Shown: piece after piece, positions 8,620-18,664 of the stretch
Layout: each line of letters begins with the position of its first letter
How positions within the stretch are numbered: position 1 is the first letter of the stretch
Assembly: GCF_002095535.1 (NCBI RefSeq)
Contig: NZ_MLJI01000001.1
Location: 2,965,832-3,029,831, forward strand
Direction of reading: 5' to 3'
Origin: Pantoea cypripedii
Lineage (GTDB): Bacteria > Pseudomonadota > Gammaproteobacteria > Enterobacterales > Enterobacteriaceae
Length of the DNA: 64,000 bases
The notes under the pieces: generated by a model
What the model was told of the DNA's origin: nothing
What the model saw: the letters and a program-made list of their open reading frames with translations, nothing else
The model's database searches: none
Program-made: the position numbers and the translations under genes

Positions 8620-10137
8620 TTAACCTTCGTTATGTAATTCCAGACCTTCTACTTCAGTCTGACGCGCAATGGCTTTGGCATCGTCATTTCGCAGTGACTG
8701 GAGATAGTCAAGATAACGCTGATCAACGTCTTTCGTCACATAGATACCGTTAAATACCGAACACTCAAACTGCACGATATCCGGGTTCTCTTCGCGTACT
8801 GCTTCGATCAGATCGTCGAGGTCCTGGAAAATCAACGCATCGGCTTTAATCAGCTGACGAATCTCTTCCACTTCACGGCCATGGGCGATCAGCTCGGTCG
8901 CGCTCGGCATATCGATACCGTACACATTCGGGAAACGAATTTCCGGCGCGGCAGAAGCCAGATAGACGCGCTTCGCACCCGCTTCGCGTGCCATCTCGAT
9001 AATCTGCTCCGAGGTGGTACCACGCACGATGGAGTCATCCACCAGCAGCACGTTCTTATCACGGAACTCAGCACGGTTGGCGTTCAGCTTGCGGCGTACC
9101 GCGCTGCGGCGCAGATGCTGGCCCGGCATGATAAAGGTACGGCCAACGTAGCGGTTTTTCACAAATCCCTGACGATAAGGCTTATCGAGGATACGCGCGA
9201 TTTCCAGCGCCACATCGGTTGAGGTTTCCGGAATCGGGATCACCACATCGATATCAAGATCTTCCCACTCACGCGCAATTTTCGCACCCAGCTTGGTACC
9301 CATACGTACGCGCGCGCTGTAGACCGAAATTTTGTCGAGGAAGGAGTCCGGACGTGCGAAGTAGACATACTCGAACAGACATGGATTGCTTTTCGGGTTC
9401 TCAGCGCACTGACGCGTTGAGAGCTGGCCCTGCTCGGTGATGTAGACCGCTTCACCCGGTGCCACGTCACGAATGAATTCAAAGCCCAGCGTATCCAGCG
9501 CCACGCTTTCAGAGGCAACCATATACTCGATACGGCCATCAGCGATTTGACGTTTACCCAGCACCAGCGGACGGATGCCGTTAGGATCGCGGAAGGCAAC
9601 CATGCCATGACCGATAATCATCGAAACCACCGCGTAAGCACCACGCACCTGCTGGTGCACGGCAGCCACCGCGGCAAAAATGTTGTCAGCTTCCAGCGGG
9701 TAATGCTGAAAACGGTCCAGCTCCTGCGCAAAGATATTGAGCAGGATTTCGGAGTCAGAGGTGGTGTTGACGTGACGGCGACCCACTTCGAACAGCTGCT
9801 TACGCAGTTCGTGCGCGTTGGTCAGGTTACCGTTGTGCGCCAGCGTAATGCCGTAAGGGGAGTTCACATAGAAAGGTTGCGCTTCAGAGGCGCTGGAGCT
9901 GCCTGCTGTCGGGTAACGTACGTGACCAATCCCGATGTTGCCTTGCAGACGCTGCATGTGGCGTGCTTCGAAGACATCGCTCACCAGCCCATTGGCTTTG
10001 CGCAAACGAAAGCAGTTAAGCGCATCGATGGTACAAATGCCGGCGGCATCCTGCCCGCGGTGCTGCAGCACCGTTAACGCGTCATAGATCGACTGGTTTA
10101 CTGGCATAAAACCGGTGATACCAACAATACCGCACAT
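8620..10137 (-). CDS. purF: Amidophosphoribosyltransferase PurF
   Basis: 505 residues, identical in length to E. coli PurF. It makes 5-phosphoribosylamine from PRPP and glutamine, the first committed step of purine synthesis. Cys2 of MCGIVGITG is the N-terminal nucleophile of the glutaminase domain (about 1-235), and [14 protein letters not shown] and RYPTAG are conserved. The C-terminal phosphoribosyltransferase domain has the PRPP loop [14 protein letters not shown] (near 360-373). It lies 36 bp after cvpA, both under the PurR box at 10724-10739. A terminator follows, so the E. coli link to ubiX is broken. Confidence 0.97.
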   Translation of the reverse strand: MCGIVGITGFMPVNQSIYDALTVLQHRGQDAAGICTIDALNCFRLRKANGLVSDVFEARHMQRLQGNIGIGHVRYPTAGSSSASEAQPFYVNSPYGITLAHNGNLTNAHELRKQLFEVGRRHVNTTSDSEILLNIFAQELDRFQHYPLEADNIFAAVAAVHQQVRGAYAVVSMIIGHGMVAFRDPNGIRPLVLGKRQIADGRIEYMVASESVALDTLGFEFIRDVAPGEAVYITEQGQLSTRQCAENPKSNPCLFEYVYFARPDSFLDKISVYSARVRMGTKLGAKIAREWEDLDIDVVIPIPETSTDVALEIARILDKPYRQGFVKNRYVGRTFIMPGQHLRRSAVRRKLNANRAEFRDKNVLLVDDSIVRGTTSEQIIEMAREAGAKRVYLASAAPEIRFPNVYGIDMPSATELIAHGREVEEIRQLIKADALIFQDLDDLIEAVREENPDIVQFECSVFNGIYVTKDVDQRYLDYLQSLRNDDAKAIARQTEVEGLELHNEG

Positions 10138-10173
10138 GTTGTCATTTCCTCATTAGCCGCACTCCCGGTGGCG

Positions 10174-10659
10174 TCACCGGGGTAAAAAACTCGACGTGCT
10201 TTTCAGATAGTCAAAAAACCACCTGATGATGTAACTGAACTGGGGAATGAGTTGGGACTGCTGCCAGTCCGGGCTTTTCGAGAAGCCGGTGAATGTATCA
10301 AGGAAGAAGAGAATAGCGGCAACGATTAGCACGCCACGCAACGCCCCGAAACAGACCCCCAACACCCTGTCGGTTCCCGACAGGCCAGTCTTTTCAACCA
10401 GCGTGCCGATCACATAGTTCACGATGGCACCCACAATCAGGGTAGCCACGAACAGCACCGCGATAGCGATACCGTTACGAACCAGTTCGTCGTCAAAACC
10501 TGTAAACCAGACTGCAAGGTAGGCGTAGTAGTGACTGGCGACAAAAAACGCACATCCCCAGGTAACGAGAGATAAGGCTTCCCGGACAAACCCGCGAACC
10601 AGGCTGACCAGAGCCGAAAAACTTACTACCGCAATAATGACGTAATCAATCCAGATCAT
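10174..10659 (-). CDS. cvpA: Colicin V production protein CvpA
   Basis: 161 residues (162 in E. coli). A small inner-membrane protein with about four hydrophobic helices; the N-terminus MIWIDYVIIAVVSFSALVSL and the motif LVRGFVREALSL are typical. It is needed for colicin V production and affects envelope and bile resistance in enterics; its molecular role is unsettled. It is the first gene of the PurR-controlled cvpA-purF operon. Confidence 0.95.
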   Translation of the reverse strand: MIWIDYVIIAVVSFSALVSLVRGFVREALSLVTWGCAFFVASHYYAYLAVWFTGFDDELVRNGIAIAVLFVATLIVGAIVNYVIGTLVEKTGLSGTDRVLGVCFGALRGVLIVAAILFFLDTFTGFSKSPDWQQSQLIPQFSYIIRWFFDYLKSTSSFLPR

Positions 10660-10723
10660 GAACTCTTCCAGCGCCAGCGCGATTGCACCCCTGCATCCAG
10701 TTCGGGGCGCATTCTAACAGAAA

Positions 10724-10739
10724 AAGAAAACGTTTGCGT
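10724..10739 (-). promoter_or_regulatory. PurR operator of cvpA-purF
   Basis: The minus strand reads ACGCAAACGTTTTCTT, which matches the PurR consensus ACGCAAACGTTTTCNT at every fixed position. It is 65 bp upstream of cvpA. PurR repression of cvpA-purF by hypoxanthine and guanine is established in E. coli. Confidence 0.92.
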
Positions 10740-10763
10740 AGGGTTTTCCGGTTCCGTATCCAT

Positions 10764-10795
10764 AAAAAGGGCGAAGAAAAAAAATCACCTCGCCC
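10764..10795 (-). terminator. dedD terminator
   Basis: On the minus strand GGGCGAGG pairs with CTTCGCCC across an 11-nt T-rich loop, followed by TTTTTA. It lies about 115 nt after dedD and upstream of the PurR box, separating the two units. A second GC-rich inverted repeat (10872-10900) without a T-run lies closer to dedD. Confidence 0.6.
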
Positions 10796-10911
10796 CGACG
10801 TATCTCAGCAAGGTAACCAACTGAAATAAAATAATTTTTCTGTCATCAATTTGATGAACAACCTGTGCTATGCCGCGCCTTTTTCTGCTATCGGCGCGGC
10901 TTATCAACGGT

Positions 10912-11646
10912 TTAGCGCGTGCTGTACGGTTTGACGACTCCACCGAGCCCGGAAAGGTTTTTCAGCTCACCCAACGCCGCCTGCATCTTCGCTTTTGACG
11001 CATCCGGTCCGACATAAATACGCGTGATCTGGCCCTGCACCGGCGTTGACGGCACCGTAAAGGCACGATACCCCGAGAGACGCAACTGCGCGACAATCTC
11101 GTTGACCTTCGCCGCGTTTTTCAAAGCGCCGAGTTGTACCACATAAGCCTGACCCGCTGGTGCTGGCGCTTCTGCTTCACTCTGCTTCGGCGTTTCGACC
11201 GGTTTCGGCTGTTCCACCGGCTTAGGCTCAACCGGTTTCGGCCTGGGCTGCTCAATCGGTTTCGGTTTTGGCTGCTCGACAGGTTTGGGTTTCGGCGTCT
11301 GCACCGGCACACTCTGATGCACCGGTGGCGGTGTCACCACGCTCGGTTCGCTATTCTGCGCAGGCTGGGTATTGCCACTCTCCGCCGGATTGGTGGTTTT
11401 GCTGTTGGGGGCGCTCGGTTCCGTCGTTGTACCCGCGCCTTCCGGCGGCTGAGCAGGCAACGGCTGAGTTACCGGCGGCACCATCTCGCTGTCCTGCTGG
11501 TCATCCGGTTTCGGCACCAGCGGAATGGCAGCGAACTCCTCTTTGTAGTGCTTTTTCTTGCCATCCAGCAGGCCGGGCAACACGATGACGCCAACCGCCA
11601 CCAGAATGACCGTGCCAACCAAACGGTTCTGAAACTTACTTGCCAC
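10912..11646 (-). CDS. dedD: Cell division protein DedD (SPOR domain)
   Basis: 244 residues (220 in E. coli). One N-terminal membrane helix (about 9-26, LVGTVILVAVGVIVLPGLLDG), a long periplasmic linker rich in Pro, Lys and Glu with repeated KPVEQPKPK units (about 110-160), and a C-terminal SPOR domain (about 165-242, AYVVQLGALKNAAKVNEIVAQL). SPOR domains bind denuded glycan strands at the division septum. The linker repeats probably explain the extra length. Its start overlaps the folC end by 11 bp, as in E. coli. Confidence 0.95.
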   Translation of the reverse strand: MASKFQNRLVGTVILVAVGVIVLPGLLDGKKKHYKEEFAAIPLVPKPDDQQDSEMVPPVTQPLPAQPPEGAGTTTEPSAPNSKTTNPAESGNTQPAQNSEPSVVTPPPVHQSVPVQTPKPKPVEQPKPKPIEQPRPKPVEPKPVEQPKPVETPKQSEAEAPAPAGQAYVVQLGALKNAAKVNEIVAQLRLSGYRAFTVPSTPVQGQITRIYVGPDASKAKMQAALGELKNLSGLGGVVKPYSTR

Positions 11647-12904
11647 TGCCGTTCTCCGCTGCCATCGATTCCATTACCTGTGCCACGGTGTGGAAAGAAC
11701 CACACACCAGAATCACATCCTCGGGACGGGCCTGCAAACGTGCCGCCTGCCAGGCAGCATCCACGCTGGCAAATGCTGTGCCGCTCGCCAGATGGGCAAT
11801 CAGCTGCTCAGCAGTCGCACCACGCGGCCCCTCAAGGGGTGCGCAGTACCAGCTATCCACCTGAGGTGCCAGCGCCGCCAGCGTTCCCGCGATATCTTTA
11901 TCGTGCAGCATACCCACCACCGCATGAACCTTACCGGAACGCGGCAGTTCCGCCAGACGTGAAGCCAGATAATAAGCGGCATGGGGATTATGTGCCACAT
12001 CCAGGATCACGCGCGGCGATTCACTTACCGTCTGGAAACGTCCCGGCAAAATGGCCAGCGGCAGATGCTGACGAATAATTTCTTCGCTGACAGGCAAACC
12101 GGAAGCGCGCAGCGCGACAAGCGCGGTGGCGGCATTCGGTAACGGCACCTGCGGAAGTGGCAGGTCGCGCAATTCACCCTGCGCATCCTGCAGCGTCCAG
12201 CTATCGCCATGCTGCTGCCATTGCCAGTCGCGGTTGCGCTGCATCAGCAATGCGCCCTTCTCTGCCGCAACGTCCGCGATGGTATGCGGCATATCGGGTT
12301 CACCCACCACCGCCGGTTTGCCTGCGCGAAACACGCCCGCTTTTTCGCGGCCAATGCTGTCGCGATCTGGCCCCAGCCAATCGGTGTGGTCCAGCGCGAT
12401 GCTGGTGACCACTGCTACATCGGCATCAACGATGTTAGTCGCGTCGAGGCGTCCACCCAGACCGACTTCGAGGATCACCACATCCAGCCCCGCTTCACGG
12501 AACAGATTTAACGCAGATAAGGTACCGAACTCGAAATAGGTTAGCGAGATGTCGCCGCGCCCGGCTTCAATGGCGGCAAAACTGGCGCTGTGCAGCGCTT
12601 CATCCAGCTCCTCGCCCTGAATGCGCACCCGTTCGGTGTAACGTACCAGATGCGGTGAGCTGTAGACCCCGACACGGAAACCGGCGGCCATCAGTAACGT
12701 TTCCAGCGTGCGGCAGGTGGTGCCTTTGCCATTGGTTCCGGCAACAGTGAAGACGAAGGGAGCAGGTTTTAGCAGGTTGAGGCGTGCAGCGACGCGTTGA
12801 ATACGATCCAGACCCAGTTCGATGGTCTGAGAATGCAGATGTTCAAGATAATGAAGCCACGTGGCCAAAGGCGACGTGGCTTGAGGAAGGTGAAGAGTGT
12901 CCAT
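11636..12904 (-). CDS. folC: Dihydrofolate/folylpolyglutamate synthase FolC
   Basis: 422 residues, as in E. coli. A Mur-ligase-type enzyme: P-loop GTNGKGTTCRTLE (near 56-68), the central domain with ALDHTDWLG, and the C-terminal domain with DVAHNPHAA. It joins glutamate to dihydropteroate and then extends the polyglutamate tail of folates. It follows accD after a terminator and overlaps dedD. Confidence 0.96.
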   Translation of the reverse strand: MDTLHLPQATSPLATWLHYLEHLHSQTIELGLDRIQRVAARLNLLKPAPFVFTVAGTNGKGTTCRTLETLLMAAGFRVGVYSSPHLVRYTERVRIQGEELDEALHSASFAAIEAGRGDISLTYFEFGTLSALNLFREAGLDVVILEVGLGGRLDATNIVDADVAVVTSIALDHTDWLGPDRDSIGREKAGVFRAGKPAVVGEPDMPHTIADVAAEKGALLMQRNRDWQWQQHGDSWTLQDAQGELRDLPLPQVPLPNAATALVALRASGLPVSEEIIRQHLPLAILPGRFQTVSESPRVILDVAHNPHAAYYLASRLAELPRSGKVHAVVGMLHDKDIAGTLAALAPQVDSWYCAPLEGPRGATAEQLIAHLASGTAFASVDAAWQAARLQARPEDVILVCGSFHTVAQVMESMAAENGSGK

Positions 12905-12935
12905 GTTTCCCGTTCAGCATGTGTCGCGGCATTAG

Positions 12936-12960
12936 TAAAAAGGCGCATTGCTGCGCCTTT
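12936..12960 (-). terminator. accD terminator
   Basis: Stem AAAGGCGCA/TGCGCCTTT with a short loop; the minus strand continues TTTTTACT. It lies 11 bp after accD. Confidence 0.8.
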
Positions 12961-12970
12961 CCGTTGCCTG

Positions 12971-13879
12971 TCAGGCCTCGTTGCTTTCCGGCTCAGCCGC
13001 AGTCGGCTGATCACCATCCTGCAGCGGCGCTGGCAGGTTCATCATTTTCGCCAGCAGGCTTGCCAGCTTAAAGCGCATTTCCGGACGACGGATGATCATA
13101 TCGATCGCGCCTTTCTCAATCAGGAACTCACTGCGCTGGAAGCCCGGCGGCAGTTTTTCACGCACGGTTTGCTCGATAACACGCGGGCCGGCAAAGCCGA
13201 TCAGCGCTTTCGGTTCCGCAACGTTGAGATCGCCCAGCATCGCAAAGCTGGCAGAAACGCCACCCATGGTTGGGTCAGTCAGTACCGAGATATACGGCAG
13301 ACCGCGTTCCTGCATTTTCGCCAGCGCTGCACTGGTTTTCGCCATCTGCATCAGCGACATCAGCGCTTCCTGCATACGTGCACCGCCACTGGCGGAGAAG
13401 CAGATCAGCGGGCAGTTATCTTCCAGCGCCTGCTCAACTGCACGCACAAAGCGAGCACCAACCACCGAGCCCATTGAGCCACCCATAAAGGAGAACTCAA
13501 ACGCCGCAGCCACTACCGGCATACCGTGCAGCTGGCCTTTCATGACGATCAGGGCATCTTTCTCGTCGGTTTCTTTCTGCGCCGCAGACAGACGATCTTT
13601 GTACTTTTTCGAGTCACGGAACTTCAGCAGATCCTTCGGTTCCAGCTCGCTACCTAATTCTACCAGTGTTCCTTCATCCAGCAGGCTATGCAGGCGCTCA
13701 CGGCCATGCATGCGCATGTGATGGTCGCACTTCGGGCAGACCTCAAGATTACGCTCCAGCTCGGCGCGATACAGCACCTGGCCACAACTGTCGCACTTGG
13801 TCCACACCCCTTCCGGGATACTGGCACGGCGCGTCGGCGTAATATTGCTTTTGTTAAGTATGCGTTCAATCCAGCTCAT
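12971..13879 (-). CDS. accD: Acetyl-CoA carboxylase carboxyltransferase subunit beta AccD
   Basis: 302 residues (304 in E. coli). An N-terminal four-Cys zinc ribbon (C29, C32, C48, C51; CDSCG and CPKCDHH) is followed by the crotonase-like carboxyltransferase domain with [28 protein letters not shown] and [14 protein letters not shown]. With AccA it transfers CO2 from carboxybiotin to acetyl-CoA, making malonyl-CoA for fatty acid synthesis. The C-terminus is rich in Pro, Ala and Glu. It is a single-gene unit upstream of folC. Confidence 0.97.
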   Translation of the reverse strand: MSWIERILNKSNITPTRRASIPEGVWTKCDSCGQVLYRAELERNLEVCPKCDHHMRMHGRERLHSLLDEGTLVELGSELEPKDLLKFRDSKKYKDRLSAAQKETDEKDALIVMKGQLHGMPVVAAAFEFSFMGGSMGSVVGARFVRAVEQALEDNCPLICFSASGGARMQEALMSLMQMAKTSAALAKMQERGLPYISVLTDPTMGGVSASFAMLGDLNVAEPKALIGFAGPRVIEQTVREKLPPGFQRSEFLIEKGAIDMIIRRPEMRFKLASLLAKMMNLPAPLQDGDQPTAAEPESNEA

Positions 13880-14011
13880 TGATGACCTTTCTGTTTAAAA
13901 CCGACCTGGTCCAGTCTTCTCATTGCTGCTGAAATCACCTTCAGCAGGCCGTAAATGTCGCTCATTAAACCACAACCGCTTCTCGCTGTGGATAAAAATC
14001 TGGTTTCGCGC

Positions 14012-14674
14012 TTACTGAGATTTCTGCTGACGTGCCTGACGGCGATGACGCCAGACTTCAATTACGCCCGGCAGAATCGACACCACGATAATCGCAACAA
14101 TCAGCAGTTTCAGGTTCTCCTGCACCACCGGCAGATCCCCAAACAGGTAACCCGCGTAAGAGAACAGCAGCACCCACAGCAGCGCACCCGAGACATTAAA
14201 GAGCGCGAAGTGGCGATAAGACATATGTCCCATCCCTGCCACAAAGGGGGCAAAGGTTCGCACGATTGGTACAAAGCGCGCAAGTATAATGGTTTTGCCA
14301 CCGTGACGCGCATAGAAGGCGTGGGTCTTGTCCAGGTAGCTGCGACGGAAAATCTTCGAATTGGGATTGCTGAAAAGCTTCTCACCAAACAGGCGGCCAA
14401 TGGTGTAGTTAACCGCATCGCCCAGAATCGCCGCGATCACCATCAATGCCACCATCATATGCACATTGAGGTCGTTGCTGGGCAGCGCCGCCAGCGCACC
14501 GGCCACAAATAACAGCGAATCACCTGGCAGGAAAGGTGTCACCACCAGCCCGGTTTCGCAGAACAGAATCAGGAACAGAATAGCGTAAATCCAGATGCCG
14601 TACTGCGCCACCAGTTCGGCCAAATGCACATCAATATGCAGGATAAAATCGACGATAAAATGGATGAACTCCAT
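14012..14674 (-). CDS. dedA: DedA family membrane protein
   Basis: 220 residues (219 in E. coli DedA). An inner-membrane protein with the DedA/SNARE-associated motif region: [14 protein letters not shown] (about 49-62) and the conserved [20 protein letters not shown] (about 132-151) with the membrane-embedded arginines. DedA proteins are linked to lipid carrier recycling, proton motive force and antimicrobial resistance. It lies between truA and accD as in E. coli, with 132 bp to accD. Confidence 0.94.
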   Translation of the reverse strand: MEFIHFIVDFILHIDVHLAELVAQYGIWIYAILFLILFCETGLVVTPFLPGDSLLFVAGALAALPSNDLNVHMMVALMVIAAILGDAVNYTIGRLFGEKLFSNPNSKIFRRSYLDKTHAFYARHGGKTIILARFVPIVRTFAPFVAGMGHMSYRHFALFNVSGALLWVLLFSYAGYLFGDLPVVQENLKLLIVAIIVVSILPGVIEVWRHRRQARQQKSQ

Positions 14675-14710
14675 AAAGCCAGGCTCCTTACATCATCCTT
14701 CGGGTAACAA

Positions 14711-15517
14711 TTAATCTGCGAGGAACAACGGTCCCAGCGCAGGCTGAGGTAACGCAAAGTGGGATGGATAATCCACCGCCACCAAATACAAACCCTCGGC
14801 TCGGGCCGTTGCGGCCGCCAGTGTGCGATCTTTCGCTGCCAGTAACGTCGCCATCCAGTCTTCCGGCTGATTACCACAGCCAATTTCCATCAGGCTACCC
14901 ACGATATTGCGCACCATATGATGCACAAACGCATTGGCCTTAATATCGACAATCACATATGGCCCCTGGCGCGTGACGTTCAGATGCATCACATTGCGCC
15001 ATGGCGTACGTGATTGGCACTGCACCGCGCGAAACGACGTGAAATCATTTTCGCCCAGCAGACACTGACCAGCGCGCTGCATCTTTTCGGCATCCAGCGG
15101 ATGGTAAAAATGCGTCACGCCATTGCCGAGAATCGCCGGACGCAGCCGCTGATTGTAAATCACGTAGCGATAACGGCGCGCCGTCGCGCTGAAGCGGGCA
15201 TGAAACTCGTCCGGCACTGCTTTAACCCAGCGCACCGCGATATCCGGTGGCAGATTGGCGTTGACGCCCAGCGTCCAGGCACCGTCGGCACGCTGCGAAG
15301 TGGTCTCAAAATGCACCACCTGACCGGTACCGTGCACCCCGGCATCGGTGCGCCCGGCGCAGAACACGCTGACCGGATGGTTCGCCACTTGCGATAGCGC
15401 TTTTTCCAGCTTTTCCTGCACGCTACGGACTTCCTGCTGCCGCTGCCAGCCGTAGTAACGGCTGCCGTCATACTCAATGCCTAACGCCAGCTTATGCGTG
15501 TTACCTTCAGACAACAT
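14711..15517 (-). CDS. truA: tRNA pseudouridine(38-40) synthase TruA
   Basis: 268 residues. The catalytic aspartate is D58 in [12 protein letters not shown]. It modifies U38, U39 and U40 in the anticodon stem of many tRNAs. The ATG overlaps the usg stop as TAATG (15515-15519), as in the usg-truA pair of E. coli, which indicates coupled translation. Confidence 0.96.
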   Translation of the reverse strand: MLSEGNTHKLALGIEYDGSRYYGWQRQQEVRSVQEKLEKALSQVANHPVSVFCAGRTDAGVHGTGQVVHFETTSQRADGAWTLGVNANLPPDIAVRWVKAVPDEFHARFSATARRYRYVIYNQRLRPAILGNGVTHFYHPLDAEKMQRAGQCLLGENDFTSFRAVQCQSRTPWRNVMHLNVTRQGPYVIVDIKANAFVHHMVRNIVGSLMEIGCGNQPEDWMATLLAAKDRTLAAATARAEGLYLVAVDYPSHFALPQPALGPLFLAD

Positions 15518-16527
15518 TAATACAGATACTCCTGCACCAACTTCTCGGCGGTCTTCACTGCCATCAGCGCACCACCGAAACGGATGTTGTCCGCCACCGA
15601 CCAGAATTGCAGCAGTTCAGGAATACCATAATCATTGCGGACACAACCGATGCTCAGCTCACCGTTACCGGAAGCATCCTGCACCTGGGTTGGGTAGTCA
15701 CCTTCGTCGCTGAGACGGATATCATCCGCCCGCGCCAGTTCATCCCGCGCTTCTTCGGCAGACAGCGGACGCAGATTTTCCAGGTGGACGATTTGCGCAT
15801 TGCCGTAGAACACCGGCACCTGCACGCTGCTCACTGCAATCGGTAAGCCTTCGTCCTGCAACACCTTGCGTACCTGATCCACCAGGCGACGTTCGCTTTC
15901 CACGCTACCCTGGCTGTCCACCAGCTGTGGCAGCAGGTTGAATGCCAGCTGGCGACCATAATAATGTTCATCCGCCGGGACGCCGTTCAGCAAACGCGCG
16001 CTTTCTCCCGCCAGCGCATCCACCGCTTTTTTGCCGTCACTGGAGACGGAAATCAGGTTGGTCACCTGCAAACGTCCCAGACCGGCGGCATCCACCAGCG
16101 GTTTGATGGCACTCAGCAGCTGGCTGACCAGGCTATCCGCCACACAGATAATGTTGCGGTTGCGATAATCCGCCAGCACCTGCGGGTTCACATCCGGCAC
16201 CACCAGCGGCACGTCCGGCTCCAGCGCGAAGACATCGCTGCTGTCAATCACCAGACAACCCTGGCTGGCCGCTTCTTCAGCATAACGCACCGCCGCGGCC
16301 GGGCCAGCGGCAAAGAACGCCAGCTGCGCCTGCGACCAGTCAAACTCTGCCGCATCCTGTACCCGCACCGAGCGGCCATCAAAACGCAGCGTTGTTCCGG
16401 CGCTGTTTTCGCTCGCCAGCAAATAAATTTCACCAACCGGGAACTGGCGTTCCGCCAGTAGTTCCAGTACAGCGTTCCCTACTGCGCCTGTCGCGCCCAG
16501 TAGCGCAATATTCCAGCCGTCAGACAT
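15517..16527 (-). CDS. usg: Usg, aspartate-semialdehyde dehydrogenase-like protein
   Basis: 336 residues. An N-terminal Rossmann motif [17 protein letters not shown] (about 11-27) and a C-terminal dimerisation domain make this a homologue of aspartate-semialdehyde dehydrogenase. Where the enzyme has its catalytic Cys (NPNC context) this protein reads [10 protein letters not shown], with Ser132 at or near that position, so normal dehydrogenase chemistry is doubtful. The role of Usg is unknown. It lies between pdxB and truA as in E. coli. Confidence 0.92.
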   Translation of the reverse strand: MSDGWNIALLGATGAVGNAVLELLAERQFPVGEIYLLASENSAGTTLRFDGRSVRVQDAAEFDWSQAQLAFFAAGPAAAVRYAEEAASQGCLVIDSSDVFALEPDVPLVVPDVNPQVLADYRNRNIICVADSLVSQLLSAIKPLVDAAGLGRLQVTNLISVSSDGKKAVDALAGESARLLNGVPADEHYYGRQLAFNLLPQLVDSQGSVESERRLVDQVRKVLQDEGLPIAVSSVQVPVFYGNAQIVHLENLRPLSAEEARDELARADDIRLSDEGDYPTQVQDASGNGELSIGCVRNDYGIPELLQFWSVADNIRFGGALMAVKTAEKLVQEYLY

Positions 16528-16550
16528 GTTGGTTTACTCCAGACAATGAC

Positions 16551-16581
16551 ATAAAAACAGAAGGCGGTGATATTCACCGCC
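16551..16581 (-). terminator. pdxB terminator
   Basis: Stem GGCGGTGA/TCACCGCC; on the minus strand it is followed by TTCTGTTTTTATG. It lies 17 bp after pdxB and before usg, so usg-truA may be read from its own promoter or by read-through. Confidence 0.65.
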
Positions 16582-16597
16582 CATTAATTCGGACAAA

Positions 16598-17740
16598 TCA
16601 GGCACCTGCCGATTGCAACGTGGCGCGGAACCCGAGTTGATTAAGCATGTCAGCCGCGGCAGCGTCATCGCAGATCACCTGCAACGACGACCATTCACGG
16701 CGTTCTTCATATTGCTTGCGCAGACGATCAAATTCGCCTGGCTGCGCCGCCACTTTACGCAGCGGGGCATCATCGCGGCGCACATCATACACCAGGTGCA
16801 CCAGACGTTTCAGCACCGGCTGATCAAGCTTGCCGTGTAAGGTAATGGTGCCAAATTCCGGGGCGGGCAGCAGGCTTTCCAGCGGCACCTGCTGCGGCTG
16901 GCCGAGAAACTCACACCAGGCTTCAAACACCTGGGTAGTGCCGCGCGCCTTGCCTTCGAGGGTGTAACCGGCAATATGCGCAGTGGCAATGTCCACCTTA
17001 TCCAGCAGCTCCAGCGACAGCTCCGGTTCCGGCTCCCACACATCCAGCACCACGCTGAGATCCTGGCGCATGTTCAGCACTTCCAGCAGCGCCGCGTTAT
17101 CCACCACCGGCCCGCGACAGGCGTTGATCAGAATGGTATTCGGTCGCAGCGCCATCAGCAGCGCCGCATCCGCCAGATGCCAGCTTTTATACCGGCCATC
17201 TTTAAATAACGGCGTATGGAAGGTGAGAATATCGGCCTGCGCCACCAGCTCATCCAGCGAGTGGAAATCTTCCGCATCACCGCGATCGGCGCGAGGTGGA
17301 TCGCACAGCAGGGTTTTCACGCCCCACGCCTGCAAGCGTTTTTGCAGACGACCACCGACATTGCCCACGCCGACAATCCCTACGGTACGATCGCGCAGGT
17401 TAAAACCATCGCGCTCCGCCAGCAGCAGCAGCGAGGAGAAGACATATTCCACCACCGCGATGGCGTTGCAGCCCGGCGCTGCGGAGAAGGCGATGCCCGC
17501 CTCAGCCAGCGAGGTCTCATCGATATGGTCGGTGCCCGCGGTGGCAGTGCCGACAAATTTCACCGGCGTACCGGCCAGCAGCGCCGCATTGACTTTGGTT
17601 ACCGAGCGCACCATCAACCCGCTGGCATCAGCGAGTTCAGCTTCCGGTAAGGGACGTCCCGGCACCGCCAGCACCTCACCGGTGCGGCTAAAGAGTTCAC
17701 GGGCATACGGCATGTTTTCATCGACGAGAATTTTCACCAC
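16598..17740 (-). CDS. pdxB: Erythronate-4-phosphate dehydrogenase PdxB
   Basis: 380 residues (378 in E. coli). A D-2-hydroxyacid dehydrogenase: NAD motif [17 protein letters not shown] (about 120-136), catalytic Arg in [15 protein letters not shown] and His in [15 protein letters not shown], then the PdxB C-terminal dimerisation domain. It oxidises 4-phosphoerythronate in pyridoxal phosphate synthesis. In E. coli flk comes next; here about 7 kb of other genes lie between pdxB and flk. Confidence 0.96.
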   Translation of the reverse strand: MVKILVDENMPYARELFSRTGEVLAVPGRPLPEAELADASGLMVRSVTKVNAALLAGTPVKFVGTATAGTDHIDETSLAEAGIAFSAAPGCNAIAVVEYVFSSLLLLAERDGFNLRDRTVGIVGVGNVGGRLQKRLQAWGVKTLLCDPPRADRGDAEDFHSLDELVAQADILTFHTPLFKDGRYKSWHLADAALLMALRPNTILINACRGPVVDNAALLEVLNMRQDLSVVLDVWEPEPELSLELLDKVDIATAHIAGYTLEGKARGTTQVFEAWCEFLGQPQQVPLESLLPAPEFGTITLHGKLDQPVLKRLVHLVYDVRRDDAPLRKVAAQPGEFDRLRKQYEERREWSSLQVICDDAAAADMLNQLGFRATLQSAGA

Positions 17741-17789
17741 GACAGTCCTGTAAATTCGAAAGGCCCATATTCTGGCACAAAGCCATTGA

Positions 17790-18569
17790 TTAACCTAACC
17801 GGCTACGATAGCGATCCGGTGTGGTCCCGGCCTGGTGCTGAAACATCACAATCAGCGCCGAGGCAGAGCTGTAGCCCAGCTCAAAAGCAATCGCCTGTAC
17901 ACTCATCCCCTGCTCCAGCAAGGCAATCGCGCGCAAAAAACGCAGGCGTTGTCGCCACTCGCTAAAGGACATATTGAGTTGCTGCTGGCAACGCCGCGCC
18001 AGCGTACGCTCGGTGGTAAACACCCGTTTAGCCCATTGTGCCAGTGTGGTGTTATCGCCGGGATGCGCCTGGAGCGCGTACAGAATTGGCGACAGCAATT
18101 TGTCATCTGAGGTAGGCAGATAGCTTTTATGCAATGGTGCGAGGCGCAACCTGTCACACAGCACCTCGCACAGCCGCCAGTCTGCTTCAGTGCGCGGCTG
18201 CTCCAGGCCGCGCTGGGCAAACTCGTCCATAATGGCATGAACGATGGCATCCGCATTCAGCAGGCAGGCTTGCGGCGGCAAGCCCTGGCAAAGATCGGCG
18301 GCAATATTGAAGGTGCGAAACTGCGCCTGACGATGGTTATAGCTACTGTGGCGCTGGTTGGGTGGGATCCAGATCGGCATATCGGCGGGCGTCAGCAGGC
18401 GCTCCCCTTCCACCTCCATCTCCAGCACATGGCTTTTGACGAAAATCAGCTGCCCCCAGGCGTGGGCATGGGGCAGATATTCGGTTTTGGCATTGGCCTG
18501 TTCGAAGCGGATAAAGTAGCGCAGCTGCGAGGCATCGAGCGGTGGCTGATATTCGACCTGTAAACTCAT
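17790..18569 (-). CDS. AraC-family regulator with N-terminal cupin (NimR-like)
   Basis: 259 residues. A cupin-like sensor domain comes first (about 20-110; [23 protein letters not shown]) and a double helix-turn-helix AraC domain follows (about 160-257; [44 protein letters not shown]). The layout resembles E. coli NimR, which controls a divergent exporter. Here the divergent neighbour is an EamA transporter, so this is probably its local regulator; the inducer is unknown. It is not part of the E. coli pdxB-flk order. Confidence 0.85.
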   Translation of the reverse strand: MSLQVEYQPPLDASQLRYFIRFEQANAKTEYLPHAHAWGQLIFVKSHVLEMEVEGERLLTPADMPIWIPPNQRHSSYNHRQAQFRTFNIAADLCQGLPPQACLLNADAIVHAIMDEFAQRGLEQPRTEADWRLCEVLCDRLRLAPLHKSYLPTSDDKLLSPILYALQAHPGDNTTLAQWAKRVFTTERTLARRCQQQLNMSFSEWRQRLRFLRAIALLEQGMSVQAIAFELGYSSASALIVMFQHQAGTTPDRYRSRLG

Positions 18570-18629
18570 TCTGTCCGGTCATTAATGATTTTTGTCCGAT
18601 TTTAGTTATCTGTCTTAAACCGGTCAAAT

Positions 18630-18647
18630 GTAAACTTTTCGCGTTTA
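18630..18647. promoter_or_regulatory. Inverted repeat in the araC/eamA divergent region
   Basis: GTAAAC and GTTTAC are inverted arms 6 bp apart, 18 bp upstream of the transporter ATG and within the 95-bp shared gap. It is a candidate operator for the neighbouring AraC protein; two GTCCG words also lie in the gap (18574 and 18595). Confidence 0.3.
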
Positions 18648-18664
18648 CTTTCTGGAGCCGTACG

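Noticed and set aside
10872..10900. GC-rich inverted repeat just after dedD as its terminator
   Set aside because: The arms are long but no T-run follows; the hairpin at 10764-10795 fits better.
11134..12078. Long plus-strand ORF of 314 codons opposite dedD and folC
   Set aside because: It is an antisense shadow of dedD (Pro/Lys repeats read as Arg/Leu/Phe) and folC, with no domain and no ribosome site.
12797..13721. Two long plus-strand ORFs opposite accD
   Set aside because: They lie wholly over accD, overlap each other and have low-complexity composition.
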